From contig CAZGOY010000031.1 in assembly GCA_964527565.1 (NCBI GenBank), forward strand, positions 1-40,534: 40,534 nucleotides of DNA, given 5' to 3'. The position numbers and the translations under genes were made by a program. This DNA comes from JAGXQV01 sp964527565. GTDB lineage: Bacteria; Pseudomonadota; Gammaproteobacteria; Burkholderiales; Sulfuricellaceae. Positions 24,519 to 33,448 of this stretch are shown here, piece after piece (position 1 is the first letter of the stretch; each line of letters begins with the position of its first letter). Under the pieces are notes generated by a model that saw only the letters and a list, made by a program, of their open reading frames with translations, made no database searches and was not told where the DNA came from.

Positions 24519-25592
24519 CTACTCCCCATGGTTCCTGCCGATAATGGCCTGCGGGATTTCCTGCAAGGGCAGGATTTTCTCCACTGCGCCCAGCTTTATC
24601 GCTTCCTTGGGCATGCCGAAGACCACGCAGCTTTCTTCGTCCTGGGCATAGGTGGCGGCACCGCTGTCGCGCATTTCCCGGAGTCCGCGCGCGCCGTCGT
24701 CGCCCATGCCGGTCATGATGATGCCGGTAGCGTTTTTTCCGGCGAATTTCGCCACCGAGCGGAACAGTACGTCCACAGAGGGGCGGTGGCGGTTGACCAG
24801 CGGACCGTCCTTGATCTCAACCTGGTAGCTGACGCCGTTGCGCTTGAGCAGCATGTGCGCGCCGCCCGGCGCGATCAGCGCGCGTCCGGGGAGCACGCGG
24901 TCGTCGTTTTTCGCCTCGCGTACTTCGATCTGGCATAACTCGTTGAGCCGTGCGGCAAAAGAGGCGGTGAATTTCTCCGGCATGTGTTGCACGATGACGA
25001 TGCCGGGACAGCCGCGGGGCAGGGCGGTCAGCACCGCTTCCAGCGCCTGGGTGCCGCCGGTGGAGGTGCCGATGGCGACGATGCGCTCGGTATGAATGAC
25101 GGGCGGCTTTCCAGGGGCCGCGAGCATCACGTCGGCATTGAGTTTGGGCAGCACCGCCTGCACGGCGGGAGTCGGTTTCAGCGGTTTGAGGTTGGACTGG
25201 GCGGCGGCGCGTACCGCCGATACCAGGTCGTTGGCGGCATCTTCGAGAAAATTGCGCACGTTGCTGCGCGGTTTGGTGATGACTTCCACAGCGCCGGCTT
25301 CCAGTGCCTGCATCGTCACTGCCGCGCCCCGTTCCGCGAGCGAAGAGCAGATGACCACCGGCGTCGGGTGTTCCTGCATGATTTTTTTCAGGAAAGTGAT
25401 GCCGTCCATGCGCGGCATCTCGATGTCAAGGAGGATGACGTCCGGCCAGTGCCGCGCCATCTTGTCGATGGCGAACAGCGGGTCGGAGGCGGAAGCGATC
25501 ACCTCCATGTCCGGCTCGCGGTCGAGTATCGACTGCACCACCTGGCGCACTACGGCGGAATCATCTATCACCATCACCTTGATCTTGTTCAT
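24519..25592 (-). CDS. cheB: Chemotaxis methylesterase/deamidase CheB
   Basis: A 357-aa response regulator. The receiver domain (1–120) has D10–D11 and phospho-acceptor D56 in LLDIEMPRMDG. The catalytic domain has the triad S177 (GTSTGGTQ), H203 (VQHMPEKFT) and D299 (TGMGDDGARG). It removes methyl groups from receptor glutamates and is activated by CheA. The start overlaps the cheD stop by four bases (ATGA), so translation is coupled. It has no C-terminal receptor-docking partner motif to find on the local receptors, which lack the pentapeptide. Confidence 0.97.
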   Translation of the reverse strand: MNKIKVMVIDDSAVVRQVVQSILDREPDMEVIASASDPLFAIDKMARHWPDVILLDIEMPRMDGITFLKKIMQEHPTPVVICSSLAERGAAVTMQALEAGAVEVITKPRSNVRNFLEDAANDLVSAVRAAAQSNLKPLKPTPAVQAVLPKLNADVMLAAPGKPPVIHTERIVAIGTSTGGTQALEAVLTALPRGCPGIVIVQHMPEKFTASFAARLNELCQIEVREAKNDDRVLPGRALIAPGGAHMLLKRNGVSYQVEIKDGPLVNRHRPSVDVLFRSVAKFAGKNATGIIMTGMGDDGARGLREMRDSGAATYAQDEESCVVFGMPKEAIKLGAVEKILPLQEIPQAIIGRNHGE

Positions 25593-26125
25593 GGTAGCGT
25601 CAACTCCTTTTTCCGTTTGCGGGTGGCGGGAGGGAGCGCCGCGCGATCATGCCTTACCCACACGTTGCCGTCGCACAGGTCGAAAATGATGCGGCGGTGG
25701 CCGTTTCCGCCCACATCTTCGGCATGAATCAGGAAACCGTTGCGGTTCAGCAAGTCGCGTGCCGCCTGGATGTTGTCCCTGGCCACATCCAGAATCTTTC
25801 CTTCCTGGAAAGCGTGGAACATGTTACCGCCGCCGAAGATCTTGACCTGGTAGGCGGCAGGACGGGTTTGGCTCTTGTCGATTTCGCACAGCAGCAATTG
25901 AATGGCTTCGTCGGCGTAGCGTCCGTCCAGCCCATTGCCGCTCCGTGCCCCCCGGCTGGGCAGCATGAAATGGCACATGCCGCCCATGCGCAAAGCCGGG
26001 TGCCACAGGGAAATGGAGATGCATGATCCCAGCACGGTGTGGATGCGGTTGTGGGTGGCGGCAAAAAATATTTCTCCGGGCAGGAGGAAAATTTCAGCGG
26101 AATTCGGGCTGCACGGCATTTTCAT
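25589..26125 (-). CDS. cheD: Chemoreceptor glutamine deamidase CheD
   Basis: A 178-aa protein of normal size. The active-site Cys is C35 in HTVLGSCISISLW and the His is H52 in GMCHFMLPSR; the downstream KIFGGGNMF and NGFLIHAEDVGGNGHRRI blocks are typical. CheD deamidates receptor glutamines to create methylation sites. It lies upstream of cheB with a four-base overlap and downstream of cheR, separated by a long inverted repeat. Confidence 0.95.
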   Translation of the reverse strand: MKMPCSPNSAEIFLLPGEIFFAATHNRIHTVLGSCISISLWHPALRMGGMCHFMLPSRGARSGNGLDGRYADEAIQLLLCEIDKSQTRPAAYQVKIFGGGNMFHAFQEGKILDVARDNIQAARDLLNRNGFLIHAEDVGGNGHRRIIFDLCDGNVWVRHDRAALPPATRKRKKELTLP

Positions 26126-26156
26126 GGCGGTGGCTTAACTTGCAGGTGTTTAGCTC

Positions 26157-26285
26157 GGATTTTACATAAAAAAACCACCCAACCCGTAGGAGCGGGCTTG
26201 CCCGCGAGTTCTTGGGTTCGGTAGCGGAAAAGTTAAAATCTCGCGGCCAAGGCCGCTCCCACAGGGTTTGTCAAAATTCAGGCTA
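26157..26285. repeat. Long inverted repeat (REP/BIME-like), copy 3, between cheR and cheD
   Basis: Arms at 26186–26208 (GTAGGAGCGGGCTTGCCCGC plus GAG) and 26240–26262 are near inverted copies, with the conserved AAAGTTAAAAT spacer before the right arm. It is very close in sequence to copy 1 over about 100 bp. It fills the gap between cheR and cheD. Confidence 0.88.
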
Positions 26286-27089
26286 GGGTTTCTGGTAAAT
26301 GGACGGCGCCACGGTGCGCAGGGTGGCGTCCACTCCGTTCAGGGTTTCCGAGTGGCCGACCATAAGGTGGCCGCCGCGCCGCAGCAGGGGCAGCATGCGG
26401 CGCACCACCTGACGCTTGGTTTCCATGTCGAAATAGATCATCACGTTGCGTAGCCAGATCAGGTCGAATTCTCCCAGGCCAGGCAGTTCCTTGCTCAGGT
26501 TGATGTGCATGAAGGCAACCCGGCTGCGCAGTTTGCGTTCCACCAGCAGGGTGCCCTGTTGCGGGCCGACGCCTTTCAGGCAGTAGCGTGACAAGTGCTC
26601 GCGCGAAATGCCGTTGATACGCTCCATAGGATAATGGCCGTGGCGCGCCTTTTCCAGCACGCGCGTGCTGATGTCCGAGGCCACGATTTCCCAGGGGCCA
26701 TCGCCAAAATAGTCGGCCAGCGTCATGGCGATGCTGTAGGGCTCCTCGCCGCTGGAACAGGCCGCGCTCCACACCCGGAAGTTGCGCCCCGGTCGGTGCG
26801 CGGGCAACAACTTTTCCCTGAGAAAGGCGAAATGCTTGGGTTCACGGAAAAAATAGGTCTCGTTGGTGGTCAGCAAATCCACCGCCACCTGTAATTCCCT
26901 GGCTTGCGGGTCGCTGGTGAGCAGCCTGAAATAATCCGTGTAATTCTCCAGCCCGTGCTGTTGCAGACGCTTTGCCAGCCGCCCGCACACCAGGGCTTTT
27001 TTTTCCCGCGACAAATAGATGCCGGCAAGGTGGTGGATCAGTTTCTGGAATTGAGTAAATTCTTGGTCGCTGAGGGGAGGGGCGCTCAT
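26283..27089 (-). CDS. cheR: Chemotaxis methyltransferase CheR
   Basis: From ATG at 27089 (MSAPPLSDQEFTQFQKLIHH) the protein is 268 aa, normal for CheR; a longer frame to 27179 overlaps cheW and is rejected. The N-terminal α-helical domain ends in LLTTNETYFFREPKHF. The SAM-binding domain carries RVWSAACSSGEEPYSIAMTL and FDLIWLRNVMIYFD. It methylates receptor glutamates. It is 10 bp downstream of cheW and upstream of cheD. The last codons run into the inverted repeat copy 3. Confidence 0.96.
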   Translation of the reverse strand: MSAPPLSDQEFTQFQKLIHHLAGIYLSREKKALVCGRLAKRLQQHGLENYTDYFRLLTSDPQARELQVAVDLLTTNETYFFREPKHFAFLREKLLPAHRPGRNFRVWSAACSSGEEPYSIAMTLADYFGDGPWEIVASDISTRVLEKARHGHYPMERINGISREHLSRYCLKGVGPQQGTLLVERKLRSRVAFMHINLSKELPGLGEFDLIWLRNVMIYFDMETKRQVVRRMLPLLRRGGHLMVGHSETLNGVDATLRTVAPSIYQKP

Positions 27090-27099
27090 GACGGATGCA

Positions 27100-27666
27100 T
27101 CACGAGTCCGTTTGGGGCGCCACGCCCGGCAGGGCCGGGACGACATTTCCGGCCCCGCCGCCCAGCGCGGCCATTTCATCGACCGACAGCACGCGGTTGA
27201 CGTCCAGGATGATGACGAATTTGCCGGCGATCTTGCCCATGCCCTGGATGAAGTCCGCGCGGATGCGGGCGCCGAACGAGGGCGGCGGCTCGATCTCGCG
27301 CGCCGGGATTTCCAGAACCTCGTTGACCGAGTCCACCATCACGCCGACATCCTGTTTTTCCGCAGTGGATTCGATTTCTATGATGACGATGCAGGTGCGC
27401 CGCGTGGTGGCCGTGGCCTGCTTGCCGAAACGCGCGGCCAGGTCCACCACCGGCACCACGCTGCCGCGCAGGTTGATGACGCCGCGGATGAAGGCGGGCA
27501 TCATCGGCACCGTGGTGAGCTGGCCGAACTCGATGATCTCCTTGATGCGCAGGATGGGGATGGCGAAAGTTTCCCCTGCCAGCACAAAGGTCAGATACTG
27601 GTTCTGGTTTTCTTCCTCGACGGCGACGGGGGCGGCGTTTCCTGCCGCGCGGACAATGGCTCCCAT
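27100..27666 (-). CDS. cheW: Chemotaxis adaptor CheW
   Basis: A 188-aa adaptor with AGGAG 11 bases before the ATG. The SH3-like core is intact: YLTFVLAGETFAIPILRIKE, INLRGSVVPVVDL, VNEVLEIP and GKFVIILDVNRVLS. The first 20 residues and last 15 (GNVVPALPGVAPQTDS) are extensions beyond the core. It couples receptors to CheA. It is the only free CheW in the window and could serve both CheA proteins. It follows the 925-aa receptor across inverted repeat copy 4. Confidence 0.95.
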   Translation of the reverse strand: MGAIVRAAGNAAPVAVEEENQNQYLTFVLAGETFAIPILRIKEIIEFGQLTTVPMMPAFIRGVINLRGSVVPVVDLAARFGKQATATTRRTCIVIIEIESTAEKQDVGVMVDSVNEVLEIPAREIEPPPSFGARIRADFIQGMGKIAGKFVIILDVNRVLSVDEMAALGGGAGNVVPALPGVAPQTDS

Positions 27667-27682
27667 GGACGGCTCCTAGCCC

Positions 27683-27818
27683 GAATGTTTCAAAAAAATG
27701 TGGTCTTGCCGGTAGGAGGGGGCTTGCCCCCGAGCTTTTTCGTTCGGCAGGCAAAAAGTCAAAATCTCGCGGCCAAGGCCGCTCCCACAGGTTTTGGTGG
27801 TATTCATGAATAATTCGG
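27683..27818. repeat. Long inverted repeat (REP/BIME-like), copy 4, between chemoreceptor and cheW
   Basis: Arms at 27712–27734 (GTAGGAGGGGGCTTGCCCCC plus GAG) and 27766–27788, with the AAAAAGTCAAAAT spacer. Here the two arms come from different variants (left arm G-rich stem, right arm CGCGGCC type), so each arm still folds on itself but pairing between arms is less perfect. The outer flanks are CCCGAAT ... ATTCGGG. Confidence 0.85.
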
Positions 27819-27819
27819 G

Positions 27820-30597
27820 CTAGAAGCGGACGAAATCATGTTCGTTCGGCGGCAGCGATGCGGATGACGACGCGCTGGTCGACCGCCTGGCGAGCGGGGA
27901 AGCGATGCTAACCGGACGCTCGCGCATCAGGCCGACATCGAGCTTGAAAAACGCCATCATCTGTTGCAGCTTTTCAGCCTGGCTGCTCATTTCCTCGGCG
28001 GTAGCGGCGAGTTCTTCCGATGCGCTGGCGTTTTGCTGGGTGGTCTGATTGAGCTGCTCCATGGCGGAATTGATCTGGCCGATGCCGGAAGATTGCTCGT
28101 CGGAAGCGGCGGCGATTTCCTGTACCAGGTCGGAGGTCTTGTTGATCGACGGCACCATTTCGCCGAGCAGGCTGCCCGCGCGCTCCGCCAGTTCCACGCT
28201 GGAATCGGCCACTTCGGAGATTTCCTGCGCCGCGACCTGGCTGCGTTCGGCGAGTTTCCGCACTTCCGCCGCCACCACTGCGAAGCCCTTGCCGTGTTCT
28301 CCGGCACGCGCCGCTTCGATTGCCGCGTTAAGCGCCAGCAGATTGGTCTGGTAGGCGATGTCGTCGATGATGCCGATCTTGGCGGCGATCTGCTTCATCG
28401 CGGTGACGGTCGATTTGACTGCCTCGCCGCCTTCGGTGGCTTCCTTTGCCGCCTTGGAAGCCATGCCATCGGTGATCTTGGCGTTGCCCGCGTTCTGGCT
28501 GACCGAAGCCGACATCTCTTCGATCGAAGCGCTGGTTTCCTCGACGCTGGCGGCTTGCTCGCTGGCGCTTTGCGAGAGACTTTGCGAGGTGGCGCTGATT
28601 TCCTCGGCGGCGCCGGACAGCGCATCCGCCGCGTTACGCACGTCGGCGATGGTTCCGGAAAGTTTTGCCACCGTGCCGTTGGTGGCCTCCTTGAGGCGCT
28701 GGAACATGCCCTGCTGCTCGCGCTGCATGCTGCGCGTGAGGTCGCCGTGCGACACGCTTTCCATCACCTGCACGGTTTCGCCGATGACTTCTTCCGCCAC
28801 GCGCGTGAGATCGTTGATGCCTTCGCCCAGCACCTTCATGAAACCGTCCTTGCCTTCCATGGCGATGCGCCGCGACAGGTCGCCGTCTACCGCCGATTGT
28901 ACGATGGACTTGATTTCGTCCTCGGTCTTCACTTCTTCGGTGGCGTCTATCCATTCCACCGAGGCGCCCAGACGCTGCCCCTGCGCGTTGAACACCGGGT
29001 TGGCGGCCAGCCGGAAGGTATGCCCGCCGATCTTGATGGCGGCCTTGTAGGTGGCGTTGAAGGATTTCAGCAACTGGCGCTGATGGGCCGGATTTTTGTG
29101 GAAATCGTCGATGTTGGCGCCGAGCAGGTTATCGGCGCTGAAGGCCGGCAGTTCGGTGCGGATGGCGGTTTCGGCGCGTTTCAGCATACCCTGTACCGAC
29201 TTGTTGACGTAGATGATGTTGAGATCGTTGTCGGCGATCATGATGCCGGTGGAGGCGTTGTCCAGCGCATTGGTGATGCGCGCCGACTCGTCGGCGCGCC
29301 GCCGCGCGTCGTTGATGTCGAAGCCCAGCTTGATCTGCATGGAGCGCAAGGCGTTGAGCACCTTGCCGATCTCGTCTTCGTTTTTCACCGCGATGCGATT
29401 GTCGTAGTAGCCCTGAGAAATCTTGTCGAAATAGCCCACCGCCGCGCGTAGCGGCACGGCAATGGCGCGGATCAGCAGCAGTCCGATCAGGCTGGCCATG
29501 AGGATGCCGCCGGCCACCCAGTAAATCGTGATCTGGCGCAGTTCCTGATAATGCTGCTGCGATGCCTCGAATTCCTGCTTGGCCTGATCCTGGTGGAATT
29601 GCATCAGCGTGGCGACATCCTTGTTGGCCACGGCGTAGGTGGGGTTGACCACCTTGATGATGTGAACCGGCGCCTCGTTGTAATTGGCCTGGCGCAGCAG
29701 TTCCACGGCCGGCTTGAGCCCCTCCTTGACGAATTTGCTGCGGTTTTCGGCGAAACGGTCGGCGAGCTGTTTTTCCTCGGCGGAGAGGTTTCTGCTGCTG
29801 TAGTTTTTCCAGATGTCGCTAATGGTGGCGATGTTCGCTTCGACGCGGTCCAGATGCAGGCTGATGGGGTGGTCGTGCAGCTTGCTTTCCGGCTTGCGCG
29901 GGTCGTGCATGATGGCCAGCAGCAGCTGCGCCTGGTTTTCGCGCATCAGGCCGTCGATGCGTGCCACTTGTTCGGCGGGCAGGAGCCGGGAATGATAGAC
30001 CTCTCCCAGCTTGTCATTGGTGCCGCTCATGCCGCTCATCCCCAGGTAGCCGATGCCGGCAAGGAACAGCGACAGGGTGAGCATCACGAAGATCAATTGC
30101 CCCAGGATGCTGACGTTGCGGAAAGGGTTGAGCCAGTTCAGCGGGTTGAAATTGACCACCCGTCCTTCGCGAATCTTGTGGCGGCCCTTGCCTTCGTTGA
30201 TTTCCTGGTAGACGCGCGCCGCCGCCTCGACATGGGTGCGCGTGGGCTTGCTGCGCACCGAGAGGTAGCCTACCGCTTGGCCGTTTTCGCGGATCGGCGT
30301 GACGTTGGCTTCCACCCAGTAGTGGTCGCCGTTCTTGCAACGGTTTTTCACCAGGCCGGTCCACGGCTTGCCTTTTTTCAGCGTCTCCCACAAGTCGGCG
30401 AAGGCTTCCGGCGGCATGTCCGGGTGGCGGATGAAGTTGTGCGGCTGCCCCACCGATTCCTGTGCGCTGTAGCCGCTCATTTCGCAGAAATAGGGATTGA
30501 CGTAGGTGATTACGCCCTTCAGGTCGGTCTTGGAAACGATGGTCTCGCCATCCCTGAAATCGCGTTCCACACCGGTTACCGGCATATTGGTTCTCAT
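27820..30597 (-). CDS. Chemoreceptor with PAS, 4-helix-bundle, HAMP, PAS and MCP domains
   Basis: A 925-aa receptor with AGAGGTG before the ATG. The Aer-like N-terminal PAS (about 10–115) has GQPHNFIRHPDMPPEAFADL and KNGDHYWVEANVTPI and closely matches the PAS of the 1015-aa receptor. Membrane helices lie near 170–190 (LIFVMLTLSLFLAGIGYLGM) and 355–375. The periplasmic region between them, with AIMHDPRKPESKLHDHPISL, resembles the left-edge receptor. HAMP, a second PAS (IMIADNDLNIIYVNKSVQGM), HAMP-like units and an MCP domain (IEAARAGEHGKGFAVVAAEV) follow. The C-terminus ends EHDFVRF with no CheR pentapeptide. It heads the cheW–cheR–cheD–cheB run and is probably its main client. Confidence 0.93.
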   Translation of the reverse strand: MRTNMPVTGVERDFRDGETIVSKTDLKGVITYVNPYFCEMSGYSAQESVGQPHNFIRHPDMPPEAFADLWETLKKGKPWTGLVKNRCKNGDHYWVEANVTPIRENGQAVGYLSVRSKPTRTHVEAAARVYQEINEGKGRHKIREGRVVNFNPLNWLNPFRNVSILGQLIFVMLTLSLFLAGIGYLGMSGMSGTNDKLGEVYHSRLLPAEQVARIDGLMRENQAQLLLAIMHDPRKPESKLHDHPISLHLDRVEANIATISDIWKNYSSRNLSAEEKQLADRFAENRSKFVKEGLKPAVELLRQANYNEAPVHIIKVVNPTYAVANKDVATLMQFHQDQAKQEFEASQQHYQELRQITIYWVAGGILMASLIGLLLIRAIAVPLRAAVGYFDKISQGYYDNRIAVKNEDEIGKVLNALRSMQIKLGFDINDARRRADESARITNALDNASTGIMIADNDLNIIYVNKSVQGMLKRAETAIRTELPAFSADNLLGANIDDFHKNPAHQRQLLKSFNATYKAAIKIGGHTFRLAANPVFNAQGQRLGASVEWIDATEEVKTEDEIKSIVQSAVDGDLSRRIAMEGKDGFMKVLGEGINDLTRVAEEVIGETVQVMESVSHGDLTRSMQREQQGMFQRLKEATNGTVAKLSGTIADVRNAADALSGAAEEISATSQSLSQSASEQAASVEETSASIEEMSASVSQNAGNAKITDGMASKAAKEATEGGEAVKSTVTAMKQIAAKIGIIDDIAYQTNLLALNAAIEAARAGEHGKGFAVVAAEVRKLAERSQVAAQEISEVADSSVELAERAGSLLGEMVPSINKTSDLVQEIAAASDEQSSGIGQINSAMEQLNQTTQQNASASEELAATAEEMSSQAEKLQQMMAFFKLDVGLMRERPVSIASPLARRSTSASSSASLPPNEHDFVRF

Positions 30598-30646
30598 TTT
30601 TTCACCTCTGCTACGAAATATGGTTCGGTCAAATCAATCTTTGGGT

Positions 30647-32887
30647 TCAATGTAACAGCGCCGTCTGCGTGTGTGCGATCTGGCGTGCTTCCATACTTGC
30701 GGCGCCCTGTACCAGCGCCGGCACGTCGAGGATCAGCGCCACCTCGCCGCTGCCGAGGATGGTCGAGCCACCAATGCCTTTCAGGTTGCCGAAGAGCTTG
30801 CCCAGCGGCTTGATAACGGTCTGGAATTCGCCCATTAGCTCGTCCACCACCAGTCCCGCCCGCTGTCCGGCATACTGCACCACCACGATGTTTTCGCGTT
30901 TTCCAGACTGGCCGCGGATGCGGAAATGCTCGCGCAGGCAGATCAGCGGCAGCACCGCGCCGCGCAGGTTGATGAAGCCGTGGCTGCGCGTCTCCTTGCG
31001 CTCTCCGGCACTCAGCTCGATGCATTCCATGACCATGTCGAGCGGGGCGATGTAGGTTTCGCCGCCCACCCCCATCATGAAACCGTCGATGATCGCCAGC
31101 GTCAGCGGCAGGCGGATGCGCATGGTGGTGCCGACCAGTTCCCGGCTGTCGATTTCCACTGTGCCGCGCAGGGCCTCGATGTTGCGCCGCACCACGTCCA
31201 TGCCGACACCGCGCCCGGACAGGTTGGTGACTGCATCGGCGGTGGAAAATCCGGCTTCGAAAATCAGACCGAAGACTTCCTGGTCGCTCATCACCTGGTT
31301 GGCCGTCACCAGACCCTTTTCCAGCGCCTTGGCGAAAATGCGCTCGCGTTTCAGCCCGCCGCCGTCGTCGGCTACCTCGATGACGATGCTGCCGGATTCG
31401 TGGCGGGCGTCCAGGCGCACCGTGCCTTTGGCCGGTTTGCCGCGCTGGGCGCGCAGTTCGGCGGGCTCGATGCCGTGATCCATGCTGTTGCGGATCAGGT
31501 GCATGAGCGGGTCGCCGATTTTTTCCACCACCGATTTGTCCAGTTCGGTTTCCGCGCCGCTGACCACCAGCGCGATGTCCTTGCCCAGTTCCTTGCCGAC
31601 ATCGCGCACCACACGCTGGAAGCGGCTGAAGGTTTCGCCGATTTGCACCATGCGCAGTTGCAGCGCGCCGTCGCGGATTTCCTCGACCAGGCGCGTCATG
31701 GTCGAGGTCGTTTCCAGCAGTCCCGCATTGCGCAACTTTTTGGCCTGCAAGCCCGCCGCCGCGCCGGTAATGACCAGTTCGCCGACCAGGTTGATGAGTT
31801 CGTCCAGGCGGTCGGCATGGACGCGGATGTACTTGCTTTCCTGTGCCTTGTTTTCGCGCACCTGCTTTTGTTTTTCCAGCGCGGCGTCGACCAGTTCCTT
31901 TTGCACCATGCCCTCCTGTATCAGGAGTTCACCCAGCGGCGGCACGGCGGACGTTTCTGCATCGGGCGGCGCGTCTTCTGCCGCCGCCACGCGCATGGAC
32001 TGGCACAGCAGCATGTTTTCGCATTCCTGGCTTGTCAGCACGCCGCTGTTGACCAGTATCTCGCCCAGGCGCACTTTGTCCTCGGGCAATTCGTTCATCA
32101 GACGGATGAATTCCTCGATGCGGCTGTGCGGCGGCAGGATTCGCAGATTGCAGTCATCGCGCACAAACTCGAAAACCTCTTCGATGGCGCTCTTGTCGGC
32201 CTCGCTCTTGAAATCGATCTCGAAACCCAGGTAACAGGATTCCGCATCCATACTTTCAGCCGGTGGCATGGCGTCGGGCAGGGTGGTGAGGGTGACGATC
32301 TTGCCGAGGGTGCCCAGGTAACGGAAGAACGACAGCGGGTCCATGCCGTTTTTCAGCACGTCGTGACCGAAGCGCAGGGAAATGTGCCAGTTGTCGCTGC
32401 CCACCAGTCCGCCGCCGCAGGATTGCAGCGGTGTTTCATGTTCCGTTGGCATGCTGGCCGTCTTGGCGGCCTTGGCGGTGGGGGAAAGAAGGGTGCGCAT
32501 CTGCGCCAGCAGATTTTCCCCGGCCCGCTGCGTGGGCTCGTCCGGCACCGTGTTATTTTGCGCAACCTGATCGACCAGGGTGGCGATATGATCGCCCGCG
32601 GTGAGCAACAAGGCGATCAGGTCGCTGTCGATGGCGATTTCGTTGCCGCGCACCTTGTCCAGCAGGTTTTCGGTGACGTGGGTGAAGGCGACAATGGCGT
32701 CCAGGCCGAACAGCCCCGACGAACCCTTGATGGTGTGCGCGGCGCGAAATACCGCGCCGATGGCTTCCCGGTCGTCCGGCGTGGATTCCAGGTTGAGCAG
32801 CCCTTCCTCCATGGCTTGGAGCAGTTCCCGGCTTTCTTCCAGGAAGGTTTGCAGGGCTTGTTCCATCTCCTTGTCCATAGCGCTCAT
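30647..32887 (-). CDS. cheA: Chemotaxis histidine kinase CheA (second copy)
   Basis: I set the start at 32887 (MSAMDKEMEQALQTFLEESR), whose A overlaps the STAS stop (TGATG); the frame upstream is only the shadow of the STAS gene. The protein is 746 aa. HPt has H51 in FRAAHTIKGSSG. A CheY-binding-like region (about 160–260) follows. The linker has two segments, RLGEILVNSGVLTSQECENM and PLGELLIQEGMVQKELVDAA, resembling the MshEN/GspE N-terminal motif. Then come the dimerisation domain (DRLDELINLVGELVITGAAA), ATPase boxes (HLIRNSMDHGIE, DDGGGLK, GRGVGMDVV) and a CheW-like domain. It differs from the first CheA in linker and HPt, so each probably serves different receptors or outputs. Confidence 0.95.
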   Translation of the reverse strand: MSAMDKEMEQALQTFLEESRELLQAMEEGLLNLESTPDDREAIGAVFRAAHTIKGSSGLFGLDAIVAFTHVTENLLDKVRGNEIAIDSDLIALLLTAGDHIATLVDQVAQNNTVPDEPTQRAGENLLAQMRTLLSPTAKAAKTASMPTEHETPLQSCGGGLVGSDNWHISLRFGHDVLKNGMDPLSFFRYLGTLGKIVTLTTLPDAMPPAESMDAESCYLGFEIDFKSEADKSAIEEVFEFVRDDCNLRILPPHSRIEEFIRLMNELPEDKVRLGEILVNSGVLTSQECENMLLCQSMRVAAAEDAPPDAETSAVPPLGELLIQEGMVQKELVDAALEKQKQVRENKAQESKYIRVHADRLDELINLVGELVITGAAAGLQAKKLRNAGLLETTSTMTRLVEEIRDGALQLRMVQIGETFSRFQRVVRDVGKELGKDIALVVSGAETELDKSVVEKIGDPLMHLIRNSMDHGIEPAELRAQRGKPAKGTVRLDARHESGSIVIEVADDGGGLKRERIFAKALEKGLVTANQVMSDQEVFGLIFEAGFSTADAVTNLSGRGVGMDVVRRNIEALRGTVEIDSRELVGTTMRIRLPLTLAIIDGFMMGVGGETYIAPLDMVMECIELSAGERKETRSHGFINLRGAVLPLICLREHFRIRGQSGKRENIVVVQYAGQRAGLVVDELMGEFQTVIKPLGKLFGNLKGIGGSTILGSGEVALILDVPALVQGAASMEARQIAHTQTALLH

Positions 32888-33213
32888 CACCCGGTTTGCC
32901 CGGAAATGACCACCGGGTCGCCGAAATAGCTCGCCATGTTGAACAGGTCCAGCACTTCCAGCGTTGCCGGGCTGTGTGCCACCAGGGAGAGGCGCTGGCC
33001 CGCGTTGACAGCCTCGCGCTTGGCCAGCACCAGCAACTGGAAACCGGCGGTATCCATCTCGGTAACTTCGGACAGATTGATTTCCACCTCGCGGCAGCGT
33101 GCGATGCAGGCCAGCAATGGCGCTTTCATTTCTGCGGCGTGATAGATCGTCATTTCTCCTGCGGGCAGAACGCGGCACACGCCGTCAGAAATCTCCTCGA
33201 CGCGCAGGTTCAT
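32887..33213 (-). CDS. STAS-domain protein of the chemotaxis cluster
   Basis: A 108-aa single STAS domain. VEINLSEVTEMDTAGFQLLV is the signature loop; the residue equivalent to the phosphorylated Ser of SpoIIAA is Thr (DTAG), so regulation by phosphorylation is uncertain. Small STAS proteins often precede cheA in proteobacterial clusters, with no fully settled role. Translation appears coupled to cheA by the one-base overlap TGATG. The 318 bp upstream (33214–33531) holds a short palindrome and no gene. Confidence 0.9.
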   Translation of the reverse strand: MNLRVEEISDGVCRVLPAGEMTIYHAAEMKAPLLACIARCREVEINLSEVTEMDTAGFQLLVLAKREAVNAGQRLSLVAHSPATLEVLDLFNMASYFGDPVVISGQTG

Positions 33214-33448
33214 ACGTGCTCCCAGCAGGAAAGACAGGGCAACAGCTTAATATTTTTGAATTTTCTCGCAATCGGCATGGTTTCTTTTCGGATCGGCTAC
33301 AGACCCGGCTTCCGCAGGCGCGAGGCTTTACTGGCGAGGCCGGAGTTACGACCGGAAAAATACCATCTAATCGTCGCCGTGGCTAATGAATTTCCGATGG
33401 CGGGCGCCTGCTGGTTGTCACGACGGCATTGCGTTAGATTTACGTGAT

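Noticed and set aside
30926..32929. 667-aa plus-strand frame
   Set aside because: Antisense to the second cheA; composition is that of a GC-driven shadow frame.
32888..33178. Extended N-terminus of CheA (frame to 33178)
   Set aside because: The added 97 residues are an out-of-frame reading of the STAS gene; the TGATG junction supports the start at 32887.
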